A stretch of DNA of 36,077 bases from Stereum hirsutum FP-91666 SS1 (GCF_000264905.1 NW_006763144.1:1568300-1604376); one strand, 5' to 3'. Counted from the stretch's first letter, positions 9,967-20,997 are shown. The notes: generated by a model not told the origin, from the letters alone. Translations and numbers: made by a program.

Positions 9967-12961
9967 CTACCACAATGTCTGATAATCATATAAACTACAC
10001 CAATTATTCAACCAGAAGCTTCTAGAATGATCAAGAACATTATCTGCAGTCCAGTGAGTAGGTACTTTATGATAAGCGTCGTAGTGGGGTATGAGATGAC
10101 AAGTCTGTCTGATCTGAGAGAGAGGAATGATTTTGCCTTGTCTAGTACCATCCTGGCGTGCTGGTGGAATACTCAAGTTATACATTTTATGGTCACTGTG
10201 AGCTGAGGGAGAAAATCTGGTATACCACTCATCGTAAGCTATGGGATCTTTCAAAACAGACCATGGGGTAGAGTTTCCGCATATTTTATCAGGTAGTGAG
10301 AATATCGCCTTGAGACGGGCAGCGCGTGTCCCTATAATCAGTGGTATAGACACATTAGACAACAGCCAAGAAAGAACTAGAAAAAGAGCGTACCTTCAAC
10401 GCCTGTTGACTCTGCGTCAGGCGTATCATAGACAATAATAGTATCATAAGAAGCAGGCCTTTTACCTAGCGCAGGCTGAGCCTTGACAATCTCCACATCG
10501 CTCTGCTCAGCACTTAGCACCTCCTTGTGTCCAAGCTCAACTCTAGTAATAGTAATGTTATGATATAAGGATATGGAAGAGAAAGGAAGGGAGGAATCGG
10601 CCATTCTAGCGCATGAAGGGTATTACCGGCACGAGAATTTAGATACTCCTTGAGGGCACGAGTGAATCCTGGAGAGGTCTGCTCTATGGTTGAGACAGAC
10701 ACTTGCTGGTGTGGGCGAGCATTGATTGTGATGGTGGAAGAGCCTGATCAGTCAGAATGAGGGGGTGTGTCTGGTGGAAACTTGGTTGGGTGGCGCCACC
10801 GAAGGTAACACTCAAGCTGCACCATACGTTCCCTACGTCCTAGCCATCGAATCATCTGAGGTTGCTCATCACGGTGGTTACTAGCCCTCCATGCCTCCTT
10901 AGCATAGTCTATGTGAAGACGCTCAAAGGCCTCTGTATTGTAGTTATCGGTAGTGCCGAAAGAACGAATAGAGGAGATGTAGTGGAGAAGAGAGTGGAGT
11001 TTTGGAATATTGAAGTGCTCGCGTATTTGGAGGGTGATGAAGACCTTCTTGTGATGGTGAAAGGTCTTGATCGCATCTTCCATATATTGAAGAGTCTCGT
11101 CGTCATGAGTGGGGTATTGAGCCAAGTAGATAAAGTCCAGGATAGAGCGAGAAGCGATGATGGCATCCTTGGAGACCCGCCCAACCAAACACCCCAGCAG
11201 AATCTTTGCCATGTCCTTCCTCTCACTTCCTGAAATCTGCGATAAGTTAGATATACCAAGCTTGAAGTGGCGAAGACCCTGAGAACGAGGTAGAGTTCGG
11301 ATACGTCTGTCTAGCTCATCCTCCCCAACGATGAGTGTGGCCCACTCAAGAATATGTGCGAAGACGCCTTGGTAGAGCTGGTGAAGAACATCTGGAGTGA
11401 TAGAGAGGTGGATGTCGCAGTAAGGGAAGCCCTTCCAAAACGGCTGATATACACCTCCAGATAGGCCTTGAGCCTGCGTCTCCTTCCAGTACTGGGAACG
11501 GCTGGTAGCTGATTTATGCGCATCGTCCATGATCTGGATGGTGGTAGACTGTGTGCGATCTGGGTAGGGGATGGGATTTTCCAGATCCGTCGCAGGACAG
11601 GAGCATTTCGGACAAGTTCCTGGTTTAGAGCAGGTAACAAGCCATTGCTCTGGGTAATCCGCCACGTAAGAGGCAAGGACAGGATGGATTCGACGTATAA
11701 GGCCATCAGCGCAAGTCATCTTGACACCTTCAGAGCCTGCCTTGATGAGAGGGTGCAGAATGTGGCGCATAGATTCGTGAAACAATCGCTGGCCACGCGC
11801 TCGCTTCTCATGAGCAGTGAGATCAGAGGAGTCTAGTTTGTCCGTGGAAAGGTAGCCGATGAGGATACATGCGTGTTGGTGTCGGTTATGGTTGTGGCGG
11901 ACGTTTGTGGTGCCACTGTGGCACAGTTCGGAGTTCTCCTGGTTTAGGGTTAGGGTTAGGTTGCAAAAACTCGTCCATGTACATACCCTTACCCTTGTCT
12001 CTGTACCCCATCTCTGTGTCTGTGTCTGTGTGTGCTGGGCCATCAGCCCCCTCTGAGCTTCTATTCCTGACAGTTGGGAAGGCCTTCGACGGATAGATCT
12101 TGGTATGTTACCAAGAGTAAGATAGACGGGGTAAGCGGATTTGTTGCCAGAGAATTGGGTGAGATGGGTCTTGTCTGTGGCGATTATGACTGGAGCTACA
12201 GTGGATTTGTCGGGTAGAAGGGACTAGAAGAAAGCAAGGTCAGCGAAGATGTTAATGAGAGACAAGAAGAACAGTTTGCTCACCTGCACAGCAGACCACC
12301 ATGTACCCGTCCACATCTCTGAATATGATGTTGTGGCTCTCCCATGGTATATCATCAGGCAATGTGTCGACCTTATCATGCAAGGCATTAGCATTGTGAA
12401 ATGAAAGACCTAGACGTTCAGCTACCTGATTTTGAAGTTAGTATTGATAGATATAATAGGTAGACATATCCTTCCCCCTGGTATCTTGAGCAACCTGTCG
12501 ATAGAACCCTTGCCAATCCCTTCTTCAATAGCCCACTTCGCAATCTCCCAATCCAATTTCGATCTGAATGGCGCCCACTCATTGTCCTCCCACATCTCTA
12601 TCTCCTCTTCATCTAGGCCCATCTCCTCACGTCTGCGCCTCACTCTTTCTGCTCTTGTATTATCCCGCTCCTGCATCTCCCTGGCGAGATCTCTCAATCG
12701 TCTATGCCAACTATCATACATCCCCTCCCCTGGTCCGAAGTCTTCACCACCTCGATCTGAGTCATCGGTAACTCTGATGTCCTCTTCGTCGTCTAGTCTG
12801 ATGGAAGTTGTACGCTTTGGTGCAGTTGGTGTATGCTGAGCTGATGATGATGGGATGGGATGTGCTGACGAGGATGCCAGTGGCTGATCAACGTCCATCG
12901 AATGGCTGGGAGATGTAGGTCGGTGCGGGACGTATTGCTGATACTCCTCGTCCATATCCAT
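9967..12961 (-). pseudogene. Plavaka (CACTA-like) transposase gene, interrupted by a solo LTR
   Basis: Exons on the minus strand: an acidic, Arg-rich N-terminal exon from ATG 12961 ending PFRSKLDWEIAKWAI..RLLKIPG; 12284-12425 (VAERLGLSFHNA... FRDVDGYM); from 12223 (APVIIATDKTHL with the catalytic Asp; YPVYLTLGNIPRSIRRRP); LTR; then ILIGYLSTDKL, MTCADGLIRRIHPVL and DYPEQWLVTCSKPGTCPKC; 10394-10604; and 9967-10331, ending HWTADNVLDHSRSFW. This is nearly full length for the family. Defects: an in-frame TGA at 10748-10750, a 1-nt frameshift near 10610, and no canonical GT donor after the first exon (GGAAGG where GTAAGG would be expected). The product would cut CACTA-type ends; I could not find this copy's own TIRs. 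Confidence 0.88.
11880..12072 (+). repeat. Solo LTR, copy A, in frame inside the Plavaka gene
   Basis: 193 bp from TGTCGG to CTGACA, flanked by GTTGG on both sides (11875-11879, 12073-12077). It contains three TTAGGG-like units. Insert plus duplication is 198 bp, and the minus-strand Plavaka frame reads through it without a stop. Confidence 0.9.
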
Positions 12962-12967
12962 GAAGAT

Positions 12968-13254
12968 CTATTGGACGTCCACGGGGTCCATCTCTACCAC
13001 AACCTCTGTCATCTTCTCTCGCACGACGGATATCTCTTCATCCCCTTCTGTACCACTCATCTCCTCTTGTACGATGGGTATCCCATCGCCTCCCTCACCA
13101 GCACTGATCTCCTTTCCACTACGATCCTCTGGATCCTCCGGATCCTCCATCCTACCCTCACAGCCTGGACTGACCCTCCGCCGCTTCCTTCTACCTTTTC
13201 CTTCTAAAGATGGCTCCTCTTCATTCCGCACAATCTCCTTCCCTTTCCCTTTCC
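12968..13254 (-). pseudogene. Possible 5' extension of the Plavaka gene
   Basis: A Lys- then Glu/Asp-rich frame (KGKGKGKEIVRNEEEPSLEG..., later EEISVVREKMTEVVVEM) lies in the same frame as the ATG at 12961, separated from it by a single TAG (12968-12970). It may be the true N-terminal linker of the Plavaka protein broken by a nonsense mutation. It abuts the Copia fragment on its upstream side. No zinc finger is visible, so the normal Plavaka N-terminus is missing here. Confidence 0.45.
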
Positions 13255-13275
13255 CCTTGTCAACATTCTTTGCCT

Positions 13276-14076
13276 TCCTGCATGATCAGTGTCGGTATAG
13301 GTGTGGAAGAGCTCAGTGGAGGAAGAGGAGGTGGGAGAATAAGTGAGTTTATAGTCGAGAGAGCCCTTGGGATAGCAAAAGAGGTCGTTGATCGCTTTCC
13401 AATGCTGAAGGCCTGGATTTGTCAGGAATAGCAGCTCAGAGAGGGCTAATGGCCCAGGGACACACAGACACAGGGGTACAGAGACAAGGGGAAGGGTATG
13501 TACATAGACGAGTTTTTGAGACCTAACCCTAAACCTGGAAAACTCCAAACCGTGCCACAGTGGCCCCACAAGCGTGTCCGCCACAACCGTAACTAACAGG
13601 ATTTTGGCTGAAGCGAGCAAGGACTTCGACGCTGTGAGCTATGTCTCGACGAGTGGCGATCGTAAGGTAGGCCAAGGCTCTGACGACATTGATATAAGGA
13701 ATAGAATCTGCTGCTCTTCTTCCTACGACTTGGGTGCCATGGAGGTGGAAAGGCCGAATGGAAGGATCAAGGAGAGTGGAAACCGGACTGCAGTCGGAGA
13801 AGTTGAAGTGATCAAGGAGATCTAAGACGTACTGGAGTTGGGAGAGGCGAATGGTATGATTGGGACGATCCCTTTTGATAGAAACGCCTAGAAGAAAGGA
13901 AGTAGGACCAAGATCGCGAAGTTTGAAGTGAGATTTGAGCTCCAACTTGACCCGGTCGACTTCAGCCTTGGACTTTGCAGCAATCGTCATATCGTCAATG
14001 AAGATGCTCACAGAGAATCCGCTTGAATCCCGACCCAGATACAATACCTACCGAAAGTCCGATCATACCCTCCTAT
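13276..14076 (-). pseudogene. Ty1/Copia reverse transcriptase to RNase H fragment
   Basis: The minus strand encodes the end of a Copia RT: VSIFIDDMTIAAKSKAEVD (the Y-V-D-D-like box reads F-I-D-D), FKLRDLGPTSFLLGVSI, then QYVLDLLDHFNFSDCSPVST, and ALAYLTIATRRDIAHSVEVL. After the LTR insertion the frame resumes with LQHWKAINDLFCYPKGSLDY and the first RNase H residues (TDTDHAG). Integrase, gag and this element's own LTRs are absent. The fragment is cut at 14077 by the Harbinger terminus and at about 13276 by the Plavaka 5' sequence. Confidence 0.88.
13420..13598 (-). repeat. Solo LTR, copy B, inside the Copia fragment
   Basis: 179 bp with ends TGTCAG and CTAACA, flanked by GGATT on both sides (13415-13419, 13599-13603). 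It is shorter and more diverged than the other copies, with fewer CCCTAA units. Insert plus duplication is 184 bp, so the Copia frame is shifted. Confidence 0.88.
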
Positions 14077-14468
14077 TTAGGCCCCGTTCGGATGCCCGGG
14101 GTGGGCCGGGGTGGGCTGGGTTGGGTTGGTAGCCGAAGCCATCGGAGCTCGAGGGAACTGAGTCACTTGGAAGTCACAAAGCGTCACAACAGTCACTGGC
14201 TGCCGTTTTCGGCTTCCATCCCGCAACCTCACCGTTCGAAAGCCTCCGTGCGAGCTGAGCCTACCATAGATATACATCAATCCAGTGCACATATGCTGTC
14301 ATGTCTGAACTCATGTACATATACCTTGGTCTGGTCTTCCTGTGGTAAAAGGATATGATGTAGTGTAATATAGTTGTATGTTTGGCTTGTCGGATACACC
14401 CGAGTCTGAGTCTCCGGCATAGCAAAGCGTGAATTTCGACCTCGTCGTACGCATCTGCCACTCCATCA

Positions 14469-15981
14469 TGGCTAGACTGCGGGCACCTAGGAGAGCCGCT
14501 CTCCTACGAAAGGCTCTTGTCTCCAGTTCAGAACACTCGACTACTCGTAAGAAGTCCCTTGCCATGACAGGGGCTATTCTTGGTAGTGTTATGGTGGATC
14601 ACGCGATCCGCCCTCTTCTCTGCAAGGCTCCTCAGCATACATTTGTTCTTTCTGGATACGCCTGGGTTCTTGAGCTTCTGAACGGTGAGTTTTATCGGAT
14701 CATACCCTCATCTATTCATGCAACAATAACTTACAGCTCAAACTGAACACTGTCGGAAGGCCATGACTCTAGTTTTTTCACAGCTTTCGCCATGACGAAG
14801 CGAACTTTCCTTCGACTCACTGTGGAGCTTATACGATATGGACATGTCCGTGATACGAAATATATCACAGCACTCGAAAACACGGCCATATTTGTTCATG
14901 TAGCGGTCACGGGCATGTCATTTCGTCATGTCTGTCAGCGCTTTCAGCATAGTTTGGACACCATCAGCAAGTAGGTGATACAATTGTGTATTTTTGAGTG
15001 TATGCATATAACCAATGCTTCTGGGCTAATTCTATCGTTCAATTTATACTCGGCAGAATATTCTACACTGTCTTGAACTCGCTTGTTGCGAAAAATTTCT
15101 ATTGGCAATATGTATTCCTACCCCCAGACGAAACACCTTCCGCTATCCGTGACGATCCCAAGTTTTATCCCTTTTTCAAGGATGTCTGTGCTGCTGTAGA
15201 CGGTTCACAATATGGTGCATATATGCCGATGGCATTGACGGAAGGATTTATATATCCCAGCGGGAAGAATGTATCTTGGCGACGCAGGGTTTCCGTCGTG
15301 CGATGCAATCCTTGTTCCATACCGTGGTGTTCGGTATCACCGTTTGAGCGAAGTGAGCTCAGGTACGTTGAATATATCTAAGTATTGATGTGGATGCGTA
15401 CCATTTGAAGACCACAGAATCCGAAAGAGTTGTATAATCTGCACCTTGCAGAGGCGCGGACCGTTGTTGAGCATATATTCGGGGTCAGCAAGCGCAAGTT
15501 CCACCTCTCCGTGTGCAAGCCCGAGTTCAGCCTCGAAACTCAGGCAAAGATTCCTCCTGCACTTGCCGCTCTCTGTCAGGAATAGAAGCTCAGCACACAC
15601 AGACACAGACACAGAGATGGGGTACAGAGACAAGGGTAAGGGTATGTACATGGACGAGTTTTTGCAACCTAACCCTAACCCTAAACCAGGAGAACTCCGA
15701 ACTGTGCCACAGTGGCCCCACAAACGTCCGCCACAACCACAACCAACACTCTCTTCAACTTTGTTCGTGTTCATGATCCTTCTCTCACTGGCGAGGATGG
15801 CCGTAGTCAAATCTACCCTTCGGCCACTAATCCTGAAAACACACTGGCACGTAATCCAGATCACCTCGGAGGTTTCATCAGCGCGGAGGAAACCAAATGC
15901 GCCGACTCACGTCGAGATGTGATCGCAGAGGCCATGTGGGTGCAGTATCAGGAGGAGCTGCGAAGGCGGGGTATGGAATAG
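14469..15981 (+). pseudogene. PIF/Harbinger (HARBI1-like, DDE_4) transposase, deleted and LTR-interrupted
   Basis: Recognisable blocks: MTKRTFLRLTVELIRYGH with AIFVHVAVTGMSFRHV and RFQHSLDTIS (N-terminal helical/HTH part, exon ending 14970); from 15057 IFYTVLNSLV, then PKFYPFFKDVCAAVDG carrying the first Asp; LGDAGFPSCDAILVPYRGV in a different frame; from 15418 NPKELYNLHLAEARTVVEHI with the final Glu and IPPALAAL; then FNFVRVHDPSLTGED and RRDVIAEAMWVQYQEEL to the stop at 15979-15981. The segment between the first Asp and LGDAGF is missing about 60 residues, including the W-E-G-S-A-x-D box with the second Asp. With that deletion, frameshifts and the LTR insertion it cannot be active. Confidence 0.88.
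15574..15748 (-). repeat. Solo LTR, copy C, inside the Harbinger gene
   Basis: 175 bp from TGTCAGG to CCAACA, flanked by CTCTC (15569-15573, 15749-15753). Removing it with one duplication restores A-A-L-F-N-F-V-R, the expected family sequence. It introduces a TAG within four codons. Confidence 0.92.
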
Positions 15982-16082
15982 TAAACGAAAACTCATCTCT
16001 CGTGTCTCTTGTTTACTGTTCAGACTTTGCTTGAGTAATCTGGTTGGACACTGTCAAGGGAGAGGTTGTCAATTAGGCACTC

Positions 16083-16265
16083 GCGTCCCGTTTAGGCAGT
16101 TACTTTTCCAACTGTATAGTAGACCGGTTAACGCCGGAGCGCGTCCTTTTAACTTGTGGGAAGTGTCCTTGTCTCTTTATCATTGACAGTGACGCTTCTC
16201 ACAGATGAGTCTTACTATAGATTTCATCTCTTTCTTTTTCTATTACTTTGTGAGGGCAATATCAT
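16083..16265 (+). repeat. 183-bp direct repeat, copy 1
   Basis: Runs from GCGTCCCGTTTAGGCAG to GAGGGCAATATCAT and is nearly identical to 18303-18485. It contains ACTGTATAGTAGACCGGT and CATTGACAGTGACGCTTC. No coding potential is evident. Flanking 15982-16082 and 16266-16930 show no gene. Confidence 0.85.
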
Positions 16266-16929
16266 ATTCGTTTATCTTATACAGCAGTCATTATCTTATG
16301 GGTTATGGGTCTTCCCAACACTCTTGATTCCTGTGTTCTTTGATTGTCTTATCTGCAAAGAGCTAACACTTACTACTCTCCGCTACGGAAAGCCTAATCA
16401 CGGATCTTGACTCCAACGCTCTTGCGGTCTTTGTATCGGACACACACACTCTCGTGCCAGAAGAATAAATAGCCTGAGCTCATGCTGCTGGTTTTTATCT
16501 AATTTTTGAGTTGGCTAGTGATGTACAAAAACCCTGTAACTCTGATGCTCTTATCATGATAGTTTTCAAAGGCCTTACACTGTCATTTTCCTCCTACCAC
16601 ATCCACACCTTCCCCCCGTCTCATAGTTATAGTATGATCTTGGGTTAACAGCTAGTGCTCTGCATGGCAAGGCCTGATGCCTGTACAATTATTCATTTTC
16701 CATCACAATTGGACAGTCCGTGTAATTTTTGACCTTCTTCTACTTCTATATCTCTGGAACAGGCCCACATGTCATTTTGGCTTCAATCAGCTTATTTTAC
16801 AAGCAACCTACTACCGAAGCAAAATATATAGGGTTGTTTCAGAGTCACTGAAGGGAAAGGAAATGCAGCACAAACCATGAACTGTGATTCACAACAAATA
16901 GCTGCACAGGCATCAAGTCTTGTGCAATA

Positions 16930-17500
16930 TTTTGTGCCTTATTGAGACATGCACAGTCTCACTCCGGTCCACAGAGCAGAAAATATGAGAACAGCTGAGT
17001 GAGAGCCAAAATGACGACTTTTTATACACTTTCGCTCACTACCTGCCCTGTGGTAATGACTCACAAAGTGTCATATTCTTATTTCTGGGGTGGCATGTTG
17101 TGCGGCATGGACACATTTCCACCTACAAGAAAAAGAGCACCCACTGTGTCCAAAACTTCACATCAAAGCTTCCATTGAAATTCCTCTATCCTGCTACTTG
17201 GCTTAGTTTCTTTCACTTTCTTTGCACAGACAGTACATAGAATAGATGCTCTTTCCATCTTCAGAAAATCTTGCATAGCTGTCCTTTGATGACACACAGA
17301 ACATAAAACATGAGAACAACTGAGAAACAGCCAAAAAAATGAGCTTTTTACATGACTCTGATCACCTGCCATATATATCTTTTTTAGCACTGTGTTGATG
17401 ACACACAAAGTGCCATGTTCTATTTATAGTGCAGCATTCCGTGTGTCATTGATATAGTGTTATTCATCAACCAAAGTGCACCCACTTTAACCAAAATTGG
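16930..17500 (+). repeat. Degenerate ~320-bp direct repeat
   Basis: Blocks recur about 322 bp apart: CACAGAGCAGAAAATATGAG near 16971 against CACAGAACATAAAACATGAG near 17294, followed in both by AGCCAAAA..GA, CACAAAGTG(T/C)CATGTTC-like and GCACCCACT. Open frames here are short and unconvincing. Confidence 0.6.
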
Positions 17501-17538
17501 ACTGCAGGGCATATTTCATTACAATCTCTCACCCCTGC

Positions 17539-19320
17539 CAGGGCATGCCATGAGTACTGAGACCCGTGAGTACCTGCTATGGATACTCATCAGGCACACT
17601 ATCAGGTACCTGCATCCATGGATACAGAGACTCATTCCCACGGGTGTGCGCACGGATACAGGTCTGATGCCAGGGTTCACAGGTCCTCGTGGGAGAGTAC
17701 CTACCATATTCGTTATTTCCAGGGCAAAGCTTGCCGGAGGCCAGATACTCTCTCCCACTTCCCTGAGCGTACACCACTATGTGACGGAATTGACACATCA
17801 TGTTGCTGTTAATGGTGGTGCCTCTCATCCTGTGTACTTGTTTCTAGTCCCACCCCTTGCCGTCGTATAATCACGCATTCTCGCTTAATACTGCATATGT
17901 TTCTAATGTGGTACCATCAATTGATGTGTCTTGAGCTCCTGCATCGGGCCCTGTATTTTGTTTGACAAGAAACAGCCTGCTCGTTGTTGTGAATGGTGGT
18001 GTTGACTCTGGTGAGTGCCCATTACCCCTCCAAATATAAGAATGCTTGTTGTCGCTCAAATGAGTGCACATTTTCGATGTAGCTAGATCGATCAACACAT
18101 ATCAACATCCTTCATAGGACCCTGTATTCGGTTGAGGAAATTCTTGTCCGGAGTATTACGACGAGACAGAGGGAATTTTCCTGATATTTTAGCAAAATTT
18201 CCGGGACTGATAGGATTACTTACTGCAGAGTTATGACTTTAGTTATTTCGCCAGCCAGCGGGCCGCAGAGGGCCGGATTCCGCGCCTCGGTTCCGCGCCT
18301 CTGCGTCCCGTTTAGGCAGGTAGTTTTCCAACTGTATAGTAGACCGGTAAGCGCCGGAGCACGTCTTTTTGACTTGTGGGAAGCGTCCTTGTCTCTTTAT
18401 CATTGACAGTGACGCTTCTCACAGGTGAGTCTTACTATAGATTTCGTCTCTTTCTTTTTCTATTACTTTGTGAGGGCAATATCATTGACAGTGACGCTTC
18501 TCACAGTCGTTCTTTGAGTGCTCGATTATCTGCGCCTCACAATTCTACCTGCTCGTCATAGAGATCAACAATCTCGACCTTGGTAAGTACTAACTATACC
18601 TTCAATCAAAGATTTACTCATTCTCGCTCAAACCACCGTACCGTGTGTGTCTGATGTGATAGGCTCAATCGATGCTCATCAATGTCCCGTATAGAATACT
18701 ATATTTTATTTGACGAGATCTAGCCTGCTTATTGTCGAGAACAATAATGTTGGCCTGGTGAGTACCCTATATCCTCTCCAATTGTAAAATTGCTCGTTCT
18801 TACTCAATTTGGCACGTGTTTCTGATATGTTTTGATCAATTGATGCATATATACCTCCTGCAGTATTACCTGCCCTTTGTTTGATCAGATTTGGCCCGCT
18901 CATTGTCAAGAACAACAATATTGACCTAGTGAGTACCCCCTGCTATCTTCTATCGTAAATTCACTCATTCTTACTCAATTTCACATACATTTGCAATGTT
19001 ATGGGGTCGATCGATGCATATTGATGTCCCTCAATGCCTGCTGTACTTGGTTTGATCTGATTTAGCCCGAACAATGGTATTGATCCGGTGAGTACCTCTC
19101 CACCTCCTTTCCCAGCTGATATGTACCACAGTACCGATGGGTACCCCTCAGTACCTTCAAGATACCTGTAGATTAATCCTATCCATGAGTACCTGTATCA
19201 GTGAATATGGATACCCATTCCTATAGATGCTACCCCGAATATAGATGTGGCCTCTGAGGGAACAGGTACTTGTTTCTATAGATACAGGTACTCGCATGGA
19301 TATAGTCGTGGCATGTCCTG
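17539..19320 (+). mobile_element. hAT-like non-autonomous element, copy 2 (full length)
   Basis: It starts CAGGGCATGCCATGAGTAC and ends TCGTGGCATGTCCTG, so the termini are inverted repeats. The outer ~330 bp and last ~200 bp are dense in GTACC/GGATAC palindromes. The middle holds the ~170-bp monomers. A foreign block with the 183-bp repeat (about 18148-18507) interrupts one monomer. The octamers outside the ends (acccctgc, aacaggat) do not match, so the duplication has decayed or the ends are slightly misplaced. No transposase frame is present; the hAT gene at 28947 is a candidate source of the enzyme, which is speculation. Confidence 0.75.
18303..18485 (+). repeat. 183-bp direct repeat, copy 2
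   Basis: Partner of 16083-16265. Here the segment ATTGACAGTGACGCTTCTCA is present twice (near 18401 and 18484), suggesting a local duplication. Confidence 0.85.
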
Positions 19321-19696
19321 AACAGGATCCATTATTCTATACTATCATAAATGCCAAGTAATATAAGATGAACACTTGTAGCATATTGGGAGAGATCTCC
19401 AGGATGAGAGAGTTGTGAAGAGCACGAGGTAGTAGAAGTAGAGTAGACTAAATAAGCAACAGAGACAATGGACACTTTGGCTGAGTAAGTGGATTATTAA
19501 GAAACAATACTATTTAACAAAAGGAAGTCCTAGAATATCTGTACGGGTACGTAGATATGTCGTATGAACTAATACCTTGCCTCTGATATCAAACACACAA
19601 TATTCTACTTGGGGGTGACTGAGCAGGACGACCAATACCATTATCGGATCACTGTCATGACCTTTCATTATTTCCATGCATTTTCTATTATTTCCT
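19321..19696. other. No recognisable gene
   Basis: AT-rich stretch without domain-bearing frames. Confidence 0.5.
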
Positions 19697-19991
19697 GATG
19701 TGTGCCACAGTGGGGCCACACTTTTCCGAGTTTCTGTGCCATTGTGGCCTGGGTTTGGTTATGTTTGGTTCTGGCTAGTATATAAACCTACCTACTTCCT
19801 GTTTTGTACTCTAGTCTTGAGATTATCAATCTCCTCCCAATACAACCTCTTCCTCGCCCTTGATGTATGTTTCTGAATGAGAGATCACTTATCAGCAAAC
19901 CCTCTTTGTAAGATATGGTTATTCTAGTGTGGTCATAACAATTTCCCTGACACAAGTTGTGCCTGACCCTGATCAACATTGAGCAACACAT
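19697..19991 (+). repeat. LTR-like promoter region (candidate)
   Basis: It has a GTATATAAACC TATA box, then a C/T-rich initiator region (CTACTTCCTG, CTCCTCCCAATACAACCTC) and possible TG..CA bounds (TGTGCCACAGTGGGG to GAGCAACACA). This resembles a U3-R-U5 arrangement. I found no target duplication and no second copy, so it could be an ordinary fungal promoter. Confidence 0.35.
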
Positions 19992-20997
19992 TGTCTAAAT
20001 ATTTGATTAAGTACCTAGATCTATAGTGGCAGATCTATATAGTCCATGCTTATATTTTATTTGAAGTAAAAATACAGTCTGTGGAATACCCTGCGGACGT
20101 CGCAAGGAGGAGAAGAACTAGTGAGTTGGAGGTCAAAATGTTCTACAGAACTGGCAGGTCGGTGTGGCCTTCCATGGCTGGGCTCAGACACCCTGAGAGA
20201 CTGCAATAAATTCATAGAATGTTTGGAGAAATTCCAGGAGCTCCTTTGATCATACAGAGTCATTCATACATTCACCCAATCTTCAGTTGACAAGGAAAAT
20301 GTCACTGGAGATCATTTCGACAGGGGAGAGAAGTTGAAAATGAGTTGATGTGCATATAGATACTCCTGGAGGTCTTCTCACACTAGATCTCTGGTGACTC
20401 GAAGGGATTGTGAAGACGAGAAAAAATATTATAATTGTCCGGAAAAATCTGAGTGTCATGGGACGTGTGCGTCTGTGTGTGGGTGGTACATGAGACAGGG
20501 TATGTACATAGAAAGTATAGTAGAAAGTATCAAAATAGGTATATGGAAATAAGGTTTATGTGGCGCTATATAGAGTATCACGACAACAGATATGACAACA
20601 AAAAAAGCACAGGTCATCTTAAATAAACTCTAAATACTGCTGATATTTTCTGAATGGACCATGAGCTTATTGCAATGTACATAGCTCACTCCAGTACAAT
20701 TTTAAAAGAGGCTAATTAGCCTCAAACAGTAAGTCCTGAGTATATATAGCTACACAATTAAATTGCACATTATCAGGGAGAGTAAGCTTAACAGCGGTCT
20801 TTAGTGTGGATCCAGAATAACATTTTGATAAGTGTGGAGATGCTCTATGTCGTCACTTTTGTCCTCTCCCTTAATCTCTTATTGATATATAGATCTATAC
20901 TACAAGGTTGCCAGTGCACAAGTGAAGTATTCACACAAGTGAAGCTTGCTATGTTTACCCTTGACACCCCTGCTGTTTTCTTGCATAATGACTAGGG
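19992..20997. other. No recognisable gene
   Basis: AT-rich non-coding sequence with short frames only. A GT-rich stretch near 20465 (GTGTGCGTCTGTGTGTGGG) is noted. Confidence 0.5.

Larger units (their letters stand above)
14080..15981 (+). mobile_element. PIF/Harbinger element, left end defined, right end not found
   Basis: The left end GGCCCCGTTCGGATGCCCGG follows TTA (14077-14079). A TTA/TWA target and a GGCC..GTT(C/T)GGATG terminus are typical of PIF/Harbinger. The transposase gene follows on the + strand. I found no matching CCGAACGGGGCC to the right within 500 bp of the gene's end, so the element is probably truncated on that side. Confidence 0.7.

Noticed and set aside
11900..12000. 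Telomere or subtelomere because of TTAGGG repeats (also at 13530, 15670, 21880, 23630)
   Set aside because: Only two or three units each, always at the same position inside the same LTR with target duplications.
10748..12043. Taking the ATG at 12043 as the Plavaka start
   Set aside because: That ATG lies inside the inserted LTR; conserved Plavaka exons continue upstream to 12961.
15446..15922. 158-residue + strand frame and overlapping minus-strand frame crossing LTR copy C
   Set aside because: Both are shadows of the Harbinger C-terminal exon and the LTR in wrong frames.
17163..17408. Cys-containing minus-strand frame as a small zinc protein
   Set aside because: It lies in a degenerate 320-bp direct repeat, and Cys spacing does not match a known finger.
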